From the NCBI GenBank assembly GCA_905234845.1, contig CAJOIW010000016.1, positions 2,109-58,243 of the forward strand: a stretch of 56,135 nt of DNA. Direction: 5' to 3'. The notes under the pieces were generated by a model. That model worked only from the letters and a program-made list of their open reading frames with translations. It had not been told where the DNA came from and made no database searches. This stretch comes from an uncultured Prevotella sp. GTDB taxonomy: Bacteria; Bacteroidota; Bacteroidia; Bacteroidales; Bacteroidaceae. Shown piece by piece: positions 7,824 to 17,400 of the stretch. The position numbers and the translations under genes were made by a program. Positions within the stretch are counted from its first letter, which is position 1, and each line of letters starts with the position of its first letter.

Positions 7824-10800
7824 ATGAACAAGAAAATTGACTGCTTCCTGCCCTGCGAGAATTTTTCCGGCATGACGCAACTGACAGATACGCTGCGGCA
7901 GAGCAAAGCTATCGGCCACATATATATACTTGCAGCCGACGCTACAGCAGATTCGACAAATGACAGCCATCTGTTACAAACCACACACCCGCTCTCAAGC
8001 CAAACTATGGCCGACATTGCAGAGGCTGCCACTTCTGACTACACCCTGCTTTTGTTGAAGCCACAACCCGTGAAACTGGGTATGTATGCGCTGGACCGCC
8101 TCATGCGTGTGGCTGATGACACGGGAGCTGCTATGGTCTACAGCGACCGTCTGTCAGAAGAAAAGGGGGTAGTCGTGCGCCACCCAGTTATCGATTATCA
8201 ACCCGGAAGTCTGCGCGATGACTTTGATTTCGGCAGCCTTGTGCTCGTTAGCGCATCCCTGATGAAACAATGGGCCAGCCAGCCCGAACGGCCAAACTAC
8301 CTATATGCTGGATTCTATGACCTTCGGTTGTTTCTCAGCCGCAATGGACAGATTTTCCATCTCGACGAATATCTTTATACCGAGCAGGAACTTGACACTC
8401 GGAAAAGCGGCGAAAAACAATTCGACTATGTGAACCCACGCAACCGCGATGTACAAATAGAGATGGAGCAGGCCGTTAGCCGCCATCTCGACAGCTTGGG
8501 CGCACTCGTCGACACAAGCCGTTATGCCATACCCGACTTTGAGGAGCAAGAATTCGACTGCGAGGCATCGGTCATCATACCTGTCTACAATAGAGAGCGT
8601 ACTATTCGCGATGCCGTGGAAAGCGCACTCTCGCAGCAAACACGTTTCAGATACAACGTCATCGTTGTGGACAATCATTCCACCGACGGCACTACCGCAA
8701 TACTGTCCAGTATGTTGCCATCGCATAGCAACCTCATCCACATCATTCCCGACCGCACCGACCTTGGCATAGGCGGATGCTGGAACGTTGCGGTAAACGA
8801 TGAGCGTTGCGGACGCTTCGCCGTGCAGCTCGACAGCGACGACCTATACTCCTCGCCACAGACGCTGCAACGCATCATTGATGCCTTCCGCAGACAAAAG
8901 GCCGCCATGATTATCGGGTCGTATCGTATGTGTGATTTCGATTTAAACACACTACCTCCCGGAATCATTGACCATCGCGAATGGACCGACACCAACGGCC
9001 CCAACAATGCGCTACGTATCAACGGACTGGGCGCACCGCGCGCTTTCTTCACACCCATATTACGACACATTGGATTCCCCAACACCAGTTACGGAGAGGA
9101 CTATGCCCTCGGGCTGGCCTTCAGTCGCAACTACCGCATTGGGCGCATCTATCAGGAATTATATCTCTGCCGGCGGTGGGGAGGCAACAGCGATGCCGCA
9201 CTGAGCACGGAGCGCGTGAATGCCAACAACCGCTATAAAGACCGGCTACGCACCATTGAGCTTGCCGCACGTATCGCTGCAAACAAGACGAAACCGACTC
9301 AAGAAACATGGCATGACAATCAGCTTGAGCGTTTCTTCAACCGCCAGATGGAACTGTGGGAAGAGGCCCGACAACATTTCCGCGACCTACAAGAAGTGAA
9401 GACTCGCGACCTCACTGCCGACAGTCACACCATCACCGTACAGTGGAATCCCACTCGCATCGTCTCAACGGGGGCGAGCATCGACAAGCAGACCATCGGA
9501 AAGCGACCCTGTTTCCTATGCGAGAGAAATCGGCCAGAACAACAGATTGTAAAACCGCTCGACGAGCATTTCAATCTGCTCATTAACCCCTTCCCCATCC
9601 TTCCGCAACACTTCACCATCCCATTGAAGCAACATGAGCCGCAAGACGTGCTGACTTGTTACGAAGAGATACACCTACTGCTCGATCGGTATCCCGACAT
9701 CATGGTATTCTACAACGGCCCAAAGTGCGGGGCATCAGCACCCGACCATGCCCACCTGCAAGCTGGCACCAGTGGCATCCTGCCACTCCAAGTCAGCTGG
9801 CAACGGCTCAGCCGAGACCTGGAACAACTTTTCAGTATCAATGAGAACGAAGATATCTCACTCGTGCATGACTTCATCTGCCCGGCCATTGCCATTCGCA
9901 GCCACTCGACAGAGAATGCCACCTTGATGTTCAAGAAAGTCTACGATGCCCTGCCCAACCAATCCGACGGCTCGGAACCGATGATGAACATTGTGGCGTG
10001 GCATGAGGAAAACGAACACATCTGTATAGTCATCCCACGCAGCAAGCACCGTCCAGACTGCTACTACGATGAAGATGAAGACCACAGGATGCTCGTCAGC
10101 CCTGGTGCGCTTGACATGTCGGGACTCATCATCACCCCCCGCCAGCACGACTTTGAGCGTATTACCGCCGAGCAGGCCATGCAGATTATCGCTGAATGCG
10201 CTCTTTCCGAGGAAGACATGGCACATACCGCCAACAAGATAAAAGGCGAGAAAGTCACCGAAGAACCCCGAATCAGTTCGAAACAACCTACTGTCAGCGT
10301 TGGCATCGTCAGCGGAAAGAAAATTGAGTTTGCCCTCAATAAGCCCTATCTGGCCAAAGGCGAGCAAATTACAGGCCCACAGACCGTAGAGTTCTCTGAG
10401 GGAGCCATCCTTTGGGGTGGAAACCAATACCGTGAGCTCGCTTTCTACCCACAGAAGCCCGGCGCATCATTCTCGCTTTTCGATGTCACCATTGGCACAG
10501 GCTTCCATTGGGAACGCAAAGAGACACAAACCTTCGTAGGCATCCTCCGACTCGTCGTTGAGGCCGATCAGATATGCGCCATCAATGAGCTGCCCGTCGA
10601 ACAGTATCTTGAAAGTGTCATCTCAAGCGAGATGAGCGGTACATCGTCAATGGAACTGCTCAAGGCTCATGCCGTGATTTCACGTTCATGGCTTCTGGCA
10701 CAGATAGAAAAGCGCAATAAGCAGAAAGATAATGGAGAAGGGTTCTTCTCGTTTATAAAAAAAGACGATGAACTCATCCGTTGGTACGACCGTGAAGACC

Positions 10801-11501
10801 ACACCATCTTCGATGTCTGCGCCGACGACCATTGTCAGCGATATCATGGCATCACACGCGCTACGAATCCGCATGTCGCCGCTGCCGTCAAAGCTACGAA
10901 AGGACAAATCTTGACCTACGATGGCGAGATATGCGACGCACGCTTCTCTAAATGCTGTGGCGGACAGACTGAGGAATATCAATATTGCTGGGAAGACCTG
11001 CCGAAACCTTACCTCACGTCAGTTTCTTGTCCCTATTGCGACACCAATGACCGCCACGTCATCAGCCAAGTGTTGAACGACTATGACTGTGAGACTGCCG
11101 ACTTCTACCGTTGGATCGTCAATTATACAACCGAGGAACTGACGCGTCTTGTCAGCGAGAACTTAAAAATAGACTTGGGAGTCATCACCAATCTTATTCC
11201 TTTGGAACGTGGAAAGAGCGGACGTATCTGGAAACTACGTATAGAAGGAACTAAACGGTCGTTCACTATCGGCAAGGAGCTTGAGATTCGTCGTGTGCTC
11301 AGCACATCACATCTCTACAGCAGCAACTTTGAAGTAGAGAAAAACGACCAAGGTTTCACTCTGTACGGACGTGGCTGGGGACATGGTGTCGGTCTATGCC
11401 AGATTGGTGCCGCCATGATGGGTGAACAGGGTTTGGGATATGAGCAGATTCTGCTGCATTACTACCAAGGTGCCGATATTAAGAGAATTTATGAACTATA
11501 G
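7824..11501 (+). CDS. Fusion: GT2 glycosyltransferase - DUF4922 - SpoIID/LytB
   Basis: One intact 1225-residue frame with three recognisable parts. Residues about 1-495: an N-terminal region of its own kind ([16 protein letters not shown]) followed by a GT2 domain, [20 protein letters not shown] with [11 protein letters not shown] and the metal motif QLDSDD. Residues about 500-830: DUF4922, related to HIT/GalT nucleotidyltransferases ([48 protein letters not shown] with a His-x-His-like triad). Residues about 870-1225: SpoIID/LytB ([44 protein letters not shown]). No signal peptide is evident although SpoIID domains usually act outside the cytoplasm. As I recall, related Bacteroides genes encode the parts separately. 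It overlaps the AmpG-like gene by 11 bases. Activity is inferred only from domains. Confidence 0.85.
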   Translation: MNKKIDCFLPCENFSGMTQLTDTLRQSKAIGHIYILAADATADSTNDSHLLQTTHPLSSQTMADIAEAATSDYTLLLLKPQPVKLGMYALDRLMRVADDTGAAMVYSDRLSEEKGVVVRHPVIDYQPGSLRDDFDFGSLVLVSASLMKQWASQPERPNYLYAGFYDLRLFLSRNGQIFHLDEYLYTEQELDTRKSGEKQFDYVNPRNRDVQIEMEQAVSRHLDSLGALVDTSRYAIPDFEEQEFDCEASVIIPVYNRERTIRDAVESALSQQTRFRYNVIVVDNHSTDGTTAILSSMLPSHSNLIHIIPDRTDLGIGGCWNVAVNDERCGRFAVQLDSDDLYSSPQTLQRIIDAFRRQKAAMIIGSYRMCDFDLNTLPPGIIDHREWTDTNGPNNALRINGLGAPRAFFTPILRHIGFPNTSYGEDYALGLAFSRNYRIGRIYQELYLCRRWGGNSDAALSTERVNANNRYKDRLRTIELAARIAANKTKPTQETWHDNQLERFFNRQMELWEEARQHFRDLQEVKTRDLTADSHTITVQWNPTRIVSTGASIDKQTIGKRPCFLCERNRPEQQIVKPLDEHFNLLINPFPILPQHFTIPLKQHEPQDVLTCYEEIHLLLDRYPDIMVFYNGPKCGASAPDHAHLQAGTSGILPLQVSWQRLSRDLEQLFSINENEDISLVHDFICPAIAIRSHSTENATLMFKKVYDALPNQSDGSEPMMNIVAWHEENEHICIVIPRSKHRPDCYYDEDEDHRMLVSPGALDMSGLIITPRQHDFERITAEQAMQIIAECALSEEDMAHTANKIKGEKVTEEPRISSKQPTVSVGIVSGKKIEFALNKPYLAKGEQITGPQTVEFSEGAILWGGNQYRELAFYPQKPGASFSLFDVTIGTGFHWERKETQTFVGILRLVVEADQICAINELPVEQYLESVISSEMSGTSSMELLKAHAVISRSWLLAQIEKRNKQKDNGEGFFSFIKKDDELIRWYDREDHTIFDVCADDHCQRYHGITRATNPHVAAAVKATKGQILTYDGEICDARFSKCCGGQTEEYQYCWEDLPKPYLTSVSCPYCDTNDRHVISQVLNDYDCETADFYRWIVNYTTEELTRLVSENLKIDLGVITNLIPLERGKSGRIWKLRIEGTKRSFTIGKELEIRRVLSTSHLYSSNFEVEKNDQGFTLYGRGWGHGVGLCQIGAAMMGEQGLGYEQILLHYYQGADIKRIYEL

Positions 11502-12774
11502 AAAAAATACATCGCCTTGGGCATGGGTGCCCACACTTTACATTGCCGAAGGATTGCCCAACGTCATTGTGACGGCTGTGGCTGTAGTGCTATACATGCA
11601 AATGGGACTGACCGATTCCGAGATTGGTCTCTATACAGGGTGGCTCGGACTGCCCTGGATTATCAAGCCACTGTGGAGTCCGTTCGTTGACCTCGTGAAA
11701 ACAAAGCGCTGGTGGATTTTGCTGACACAGATGCTGCTCGGCTCTTCGCTGGCTGGAATCGCCTTCACTCTGCGCACCGATTTCTGGTTTCAGGGAACCA
11801 TGTTCTGCTTTTTCCTCATGGCCTTCTCGAGTGCTACACACGATATTGCCGCCGATGGCTTCTATATGCTCGAGCTCGACGAGCACCGACAGGCGTGGTT
11901 TGTGGGCATACGCAACACATTTTACCGGCTGGCCGTTATCTTCGGCAACGGCGTGCTCGTACCTGTAGCCGGACTGCTGCAAAAAGCATATCCTAATCAG
12001 GAGGCATTCACGTGGAGCCTTATCTTCTATGGCGTGGCGGCGCTCTTCATCGCCGTCTGGCTTTACCACACTTACATCATGCCGCGTCCTGCAGCCGACA
12101 CACAGAGGGACACCACCGCCAAGGAGGTTGCACGCGGACTGAAGACGATGCTCGTGGCGTTCATCCACAAGATGCCCTGGAAACAGATGCTGGCAGCCAT
12201 TCTCTTTATCTTGTTCTACCGATTCCCAGAAGCCTTGCTCAACGCCATGAGCAAAACCTTCCTCACACGTCCGCAGGTCGACGGCGGACTGGGACTCTCG
12301 CTCGAGCAATATGGCGTCAGTTATGGCACCGTTGGACTTGTGGGACTTTTGCTCGGCGGTATTGTAGGCGGAATGCTGGCCAGCCGCGACGGACTAAAAC
12401 GATGGATTTGGCCGATGGTCTGTGCCATCACCCTGCCCGACATCGTCTACGTCTACATGAGCTATGCCATGCCACAGAACATGCTGCTTGTGAGCAGTTG
12501 TATCTTCATCGAGCAGTTCGGCTACGGACTGGGGTTCACAGCCCTGACACTTTACATGCTCTACTTCTCGATGGGTGAGTTCAAGACCTCGCACTACGCC
12601 ATCTGCACGGGCATTTCCTACCTCGGTCTGCAAGTGCCGGGCATGGTGTCGGGCTACCTGAAGGATGCACTGGGCTACCAGCAATTCTTCATCGTTGTGA
12701 TGGCACTGTGTAGCGTTACCTTCCTTGTGACATTCTTCATCAAAATAGATCCTGCCTTTGGAAAGAAAAAGTAA
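11491..12774 (+). CDS. MFS transporter, AmpG-like
   Basis: A 427-residue protein with about twelve membrane segments. The N-terminus [18 protein letters not shown] and the loop [18 protein letters not shown] resemble the AmpG/acetyl-CoA-transporter branch of the MFS, whose AmpG members import anhydro-muropeptides. The start at 11491 was chosen because [12 protein letters not shown] begins just before the first membrane segment and an AAGAGA sits upstream; it overlaps the preceding stop by 11 bases. Coupling to a SpoIID-domain gene supports a link to cell-wall recycling, but the substrate is inferred. Confidence 0.82.
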   Translation: MNYRKNTSPWAWVPTLYIAEGLPNVIVTAVAVVLYMQMGLTDSEIGLYTGWLGLPWIIKPLWSPFVDLVKTKRWWILLTQMLLGSSLAGIAFTLRTDFWFQGTMFCFFLMAFSSATHDIAADGFYMLELDEHRQAWFVGIRNTFYRLAVIFGNGVLVPVAGLLQKAYPNQEAFTWSLIFYGVAALFIAVWLYHTYIMPRPAADTQRDTTAKEVARGLKTMLVAFIHKMPWKQMLAAILFILFYRFPEALLNAMSKTFLTRPQVDGGLGLSLEQYGVSYGTVGLVGLLLGGIVGGMLASRDGLKRWIWPMVCAITLPDIVYVYMSYAMPQNMLLVSSCIFIEQFGYGLGFTALTLYMLYFSMGEFKTSHYAICTGISYLGLQVPGMVSGYLKDALGYQQFFIVVMALCSVTFLVTFFIKIDPAFGKKK

Positions 12775-13882
12775 GCGTGCGCCCTTTTCGGGCCTTCCTC
12801 TGCTGGCAGCAACGATAGTCCTCTTCGTTGTCTATCTCAAGCAACAACACGTGGGAAATCCGTGGATAGCCCTTTATGCCACGGGGTTGTTGCTACCTGC
12901 GGTCTGTGGTTTTGGCAGGATTCTCACGCTCCACTTCTCAGTTTTCTCCATCATAAGCGCACTGCTCTTTGCCACATTAGGCTATATCGCCACCTCGACC
13001 TCAGGCTCCATGCAAATGTGGCTGTCAATCCCCACCTTCTATCTACTCGCCCTCGCCACAGCTACCCAACAGACGAGAGCCAGGCAAGAAGAGCCCATGA
13101 CCGTATGGATTTCTTTGTTGCTCGTTCAAGGTCTGATTCTGATGATAGTGGGCAACATACAAGTCTTCGCTACCAACGGCTTTACACTTTCTTGGAGTAC
13201 GGCGTTTTATATCAGTGCGGCATTGTCGTTGGCTTGCGCCTTGGAACCCCTCCTAAAAAACCCCCCCACCCCCCCCCCCCCCCTCCAGCCTCACCCCATC
13301 CCTCCCCCAAGGGGAGAGGGGAGTAGTTGGATTTCCTCTCCTTCGGGGAGGTTAGGAGGGGGTCTATCACTCCTCACTTCACTTATCATCGGGCAACTAC
13401 TCATTATGCCCACCCTGTTCCTCATTGACATGCCACACAATGGCGGGCTCGGCCTGTCGCCACAAGAATATGCCTTTGCTATGGGAGCCATCGGAGTGGC
13501 TGGTCTGGCCATAGGCTTCCATCATCCACGACCGCTCTCCTCCGCCCTCACGGTCTTCAAAGGAAGAAGACTTCATGCCACCATTCTCGCGGCCGTTGTC
13601 TCCCTATCCGTCTATATAGCCTTGAGCAGATGGCTACCAAAAAACTTTCTGCTCGTCTCACTGCTCATCCTCATCAGTCAGACAGGCGTAGGCTACCTCT
13701 GCTCAGCCTACCGTTACAGGCACATGGGAAAATGCGACAAAGCGGTGTTTCTCCTGAGCTTCCTGCTATCCGGCCAACTTCAATTCGAGCTGGGCTATCG
13801 GCATTACTTCCTTTTCTGGCTGGCCGCAATCCTCGTCGTTTCGTCCATACTTCTTATCATTGCCTATAGACAAAAGGCATAG
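12758..13882 (+). CDS. MFS-like membrane protein with C-tract insertion
   Basis: A 374-residue hydrophobic protein with about ten membrane segments. It is probably a degenerate or shortened MFS relative of the preceding gene, with no motif that fixes a substrate. No ATG is available near the N-terminus; the best start is TTG at 12758, which overlaps the previous gene by 17 bases and would be coupled to it. Midway (about residues 165-205) the protein reads NPPTPPPPLQPHPIPPPRGE and onward, a Pro/Gly-rich stretch between hydrophobic segments. It is encoded by C7-A-C15 and a CCTCTCCTTCGGGGAGG hairpin also found as an intergenic repeat at 53838-53927. Slippage in the C tract would truncate the protein. 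Confidence 0.7.
   Translation: MERKSKRAPFSGLPLLAATIVLFVVYLKQQHVGNPWIALYATGLLLPAVCGFGRILTLHFSVFSIISALLFATLGYIATSTSGSMQMWLSIPTFYLLALATATQQTRARQEEPMTVWISLLLVQGLILMIVGNIQVFATNGFTLSWSTAFYISAALSLACALEPLLKNPPTPPPPLQPHPIPPPRGEGSSWISSPSGRLGGGLSLLTSLIIGQLLIMPTLFLIDMPHNGGLGLSPQEYAFAMGAIGVAGLAIGFHHPRPLSSALTVFKGRRLHATILAAVVSLSVYIALSRWLPKNFLLVSLLILISQTGVGYLCSAYRYRHMGKCDKAVFLLSFLLSGQLQFELGYRHYFLFWLAAILVVSSILLIIAYRQKA
13246..13374. repeat. C-rich repeat and C7-A-C15 homopolymer inside the MFS-like gene
   Basis: Bases 13261-13267 are seven C, 13268 is A, and 13269-13283 are fifteen C. The flanks contain CCCCTCCTAA and, further on, CCTCTCCTTCGGGGAGG-TTAGGAGGGGG, the same elements as the intergenic hairpin between the last two genes of the window. 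The repeat keeps the reading frame open at the present tract length. Confidence 0.8.
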
Positions 13883-13943
13883 CCTCATCCTCCGAAACTC
13901 TCCTTCACTTTTTTGTCAGGCGAACGTTACTCTCTCACGACGC

Positions 13944-14089
13944 AAAAGCTACTCTTTTACAAAGTAAAAGTATATATATTACCGAGTAAAAGTATATATA
14001 TTACTCAGTAAAAGTATATATATTACCGAGTAAAATATATACTTTTACTTGATAAAACCTTAGCTTTGGATTTGCAAAAGGTTGCCTTT
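13944..14089. repeat. Array of seven short palindromes on a 22-bp lattice (array 2)
   Basis: Dyad centres fall at about 13951, 13973, 13995, 14017, 14039, 14060.5 and 14083. The order is AAAAGCTACTCTTTT; four GTAAAAG-AT-rich-TTAC units; AAACCTTAGCTTT; AAAGGTTGCCTTT. The AT-rich block and the CCTTAG unit repeat the order of array 1. It lies in a 527-base gap between convergent genes; the rest of that gap holds only a terminator (14161-14200) and no credible gene. Confidence 0.85.
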
Positions 14090-14160
14090 CATGCTATTGA
14101 CGAGTACCAACGGCAACCAATATAACAAGGACATAGGGAGATATGATGTACCTTTATATA

Positions 14161-14200
14161 AAAAAAGTCCCCCTTGTCGAATCGACAAGGGGGGCTTTTT
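14161..14200. terminator. Bidirectional intrinsic terminator
   Basis: AAAAAAGTCCCCCTTGTCG, the loop AAT, then CGACAAGGGGGGCTTTTT. An 11-bp stem is flanked by A and T tracts, so it can act on both strands between the converging MFS-like and DUF3472 genes. Confidence 0.85.
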
Positions 14201-14409
14201 CCTCTCATTCTCTATTCTTCCCAGAGATTCTTTATCAAAATATCTTCATCCTTTATGTCATCATCGTCAAAAACGCTTTTGGCACCTTGCCAGTCGTCGT
14301 CACTCTCTTCCTTGTTCAAACTGCCTTCCAGAAGAGACATTATGTGAAAAGTCATGCTAACTGTCTCGGGTGGCATATACATCTTTCTCATTATGCGATC
14401 CTCCTACAT

Positions 14410-17400
14410 TTACCTCTTAAGAACAGTTTTTCCTTTCACAATCACAATTCCCCGATAGTTCGGCCCGACACGCTGCCCCTGTAAATTAAACATCTGGTCT
14501 TCTTGCAGCCTTGTCCCACTGGTTTGCATCTCTATTCCAGTTGGATCATCGTCCCACTGTACACCAAGCCCCTTGGCTGCAGACTCACCATCGAGTTCAG
14601 TCTTCAACACCCTAACATAGGCTTTATGCGCATGATTGGTGAAATAGCCATTGGCCGTGATACCATTGGGCATATAGAAACCATAGTTGTAATTACCCTG
14701 ATTATCTTTCTTCCTGCCGAGGATGAAGTAATAATAGTTGTCATCAGCTGTAATCGTTTGGTCGGTAATAGTACCGAGCATCAGATTCGTACCATTAAAG
14801 TCGACCACATACTGACCCGTAAGATCGATACCTGCACCTTCGGCTCCCTTGATAACGGCTCCTGTATTAGCAGGGATAACATTTTCAGGGAATGGTGTGA
14901 ATATTACCTTACCATTGCTCACACCACTGACATAATAGGCTGTGAAGCCACTGCCCACCTTCGTTGGCATCGCACTGTAGTACGTGCTGAAGCCAGCGGC
15001 AGTTACCGATATTTCCGGTATCTCGAGGACAGCATCCTCAACGGGACGCAACATCCATCCGTGCATCCACCAACCAGAGCCATCGTTCGTGTCAGTGATT
15101 TTTACCTGTCCGTCTTTCGAAATGCCTGGGGCATAATATTTCTTGCTTGTCCCATCGGTCGTGTTATACAAGTCCCAACGAATACGCTGCTTTATACTAC
15201 CTTCAGGTGTCCATCTATCTCTATGGTTGATGTATACTGGATCTAAGACTTGGTCGACAGGAGATTCTACCAACTGCACACCATCGGAATACGCTCCGAA
15301 GTACTTGCCGGTGGCAACGTTTTGAATGTACCAATTACCATTGTGTGCGGTAAGTTTGAATACATAGTTCACATCTTCACTATTAAGCGCTTTCTTATAA
15401 ACTCGCCCATCACTGGTAGCCGAGTTATTACACATGGCGAAAGCCACTCCCTCACGATTTGAGTCATCGGCATAGCCATGGATAATGTAGTAATACCCTC
15501 CATCTTCAGGCAAATCTTGTCGGGCTTCGCAAATATTGTAGGCCTCCCATACGGCTTCAACCTGCTCCTGCTTGTCTGCATCCGACGCATTGGCACCAAG
15601 CGACTGGGCTGTCTGGATGGCTTCAGTGAGCGCATCGATTTGTGTTGTCGTGGTGGTGTAACCACATTCTGTGCCGATAGTGTAATAGTGACTTTCCTGG
15701 TCGGCAGCTGGTGTATTAGCATCATAACCAGTACATGCAGATGAGGCCGTGGCGATGATGGCCTGAAGCCGCTCGGTGACACTGACAGGCTCCAGACGCC
15801 ATGTACGGTTATCATGCGAGGCATCGTAGCTTAGCCAGTTGTTCTGCACGATTGTTCCCGAGGTGGCACTGGGATTATTCACGTTCATACACTGGCTGAC
15901 ATATCCAGGTTCCCACTGGGGCTGGAAAACAATCTGTCCGGAATAGGGTGTTGTGATGGTAGTGGCTACGGGATATGCCTCGGTGGTACTCTGCGGAACA
16001 CCACCCATCATCTTTGTGCTCTTGCCTATGTAGTAGTTGCCGACCCTCATACTGAACTCACGGTGCGATTGATTGTCAAAATAAATGTCGCTCATGTATT
16101 TCATCTCGAAGATTTGGTGAGCATCTGTAGCACTGTATGGCTTCCATCCGATGTTTCCCTGACTGTCGAGATACATGGCGTATGTTCCGCCAGCAAAGTT
16201 GCTGCTGGTGCTTACCACACGATAGTAACCATCGGTGATAGGGTTGCAGCTACCCACAGCCGTGTTGTAGGCACTGACGATATTGTTGGCATAGGTTTGT
16301 TTCTCTTCGTTGGTGAGGTTGTTGTTGCCGTTGTTGTAAGCAGCGTTGGCGGTGCGGTAGGCGTTCTTGAAGGCAGTCACATTGCTCCTTGTAGGATAGC
16401 CAGGCACATCGGTCAATGTCAGGTTTGAGTAGGCATCGGCGTAGGTATCAAGGGCTATCACAAGCGGGTCTTTGGCATCGAGGATAGGCTGATAGACGCT
16501 GCGCGTCACCTTTTCGAGATACCAGCAACGGGGAGAGTCCGTGGTGTAGGTCATTGTGCCCTGTCCGTTCCAGTCGGTCCATTCTCCCTTACTGATGCGT
16601 CCCGATGTTTTTGTCTGGTCGTCTATTCTAAGGCACTGTGCCGCACTGGAGTGATGAGCGTATTCGGGCTGTAGGATAAACTGCATACCCTCCGGAACCG
16701 TCGGAGTCAGATAGATAGTTTTTTCGGTGGTCGACGAGGCGGCATACCCTCCCATCTGATTGCCGTCGGAACAAATATAGTAATCGTTGCCGATAGCCTG
16801 CATCGTATAACCTGCATGGCTGTAGGGATTTCCACCGAAGACACGGTTCTCGTCGAAAACCAACCGGAACACCTGCTCACCCTCTTTCGTGCTGTCATAG
16901 GCACGCCAGCCGACAGTGCCGTCGCTGGCGATGTACATCACATATTTGCCCTGTGTGGAGAAACCCGTATTGGCACTGACGATACGATAATAGTTGCCGC
17001 TGATGACAGATGTGGCGTATGGGTTCTGCGAAGCCTCCACGTTGGAGAGTTGGTCGTCGGTCTCTGCTTTCGTAGGAGTGGCGTAATAGTTATCGCGCAG
17101 TTCAAATACGGCATTGGTGCTGGAGGTAGAACTAGTTACCGATGGCGAGGCCGTGGGGGCAGTGACCAGATATTTCCCTTTCTGCGAGAAGGTGAAACCA
17201 CCCGTCACTTTTGTCACGGTAACTTGTACGGGGGTATTGCTCAAGAGCGTAGTTTTACTTAGGTCGAGATATTTCTGCTGTCCGAGGTTGTAGAGATAGT
17301 AGGTATCATCTTCTTCGTAGCGCAGCAGTTGCCAGTTGGTGTTCATGTCGGTGACAGGCAGAATCTCTCTTGCCGCTGCTGTCGCGCCCGTTGCTGTCGC

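Noticed and set aside
8301..10427. Long frames antisense to the GT2-DUF4922-SpoIID gene
   Set aside because: Shadow frames of a well-supported gene; no start signals or family motifs.
14082..14484. Rightward frames of 92 and 113 codons near the DUF3472 gene end
   Set aside because: They include the terminator hairpin and run antisense to the DUF3472 gene.
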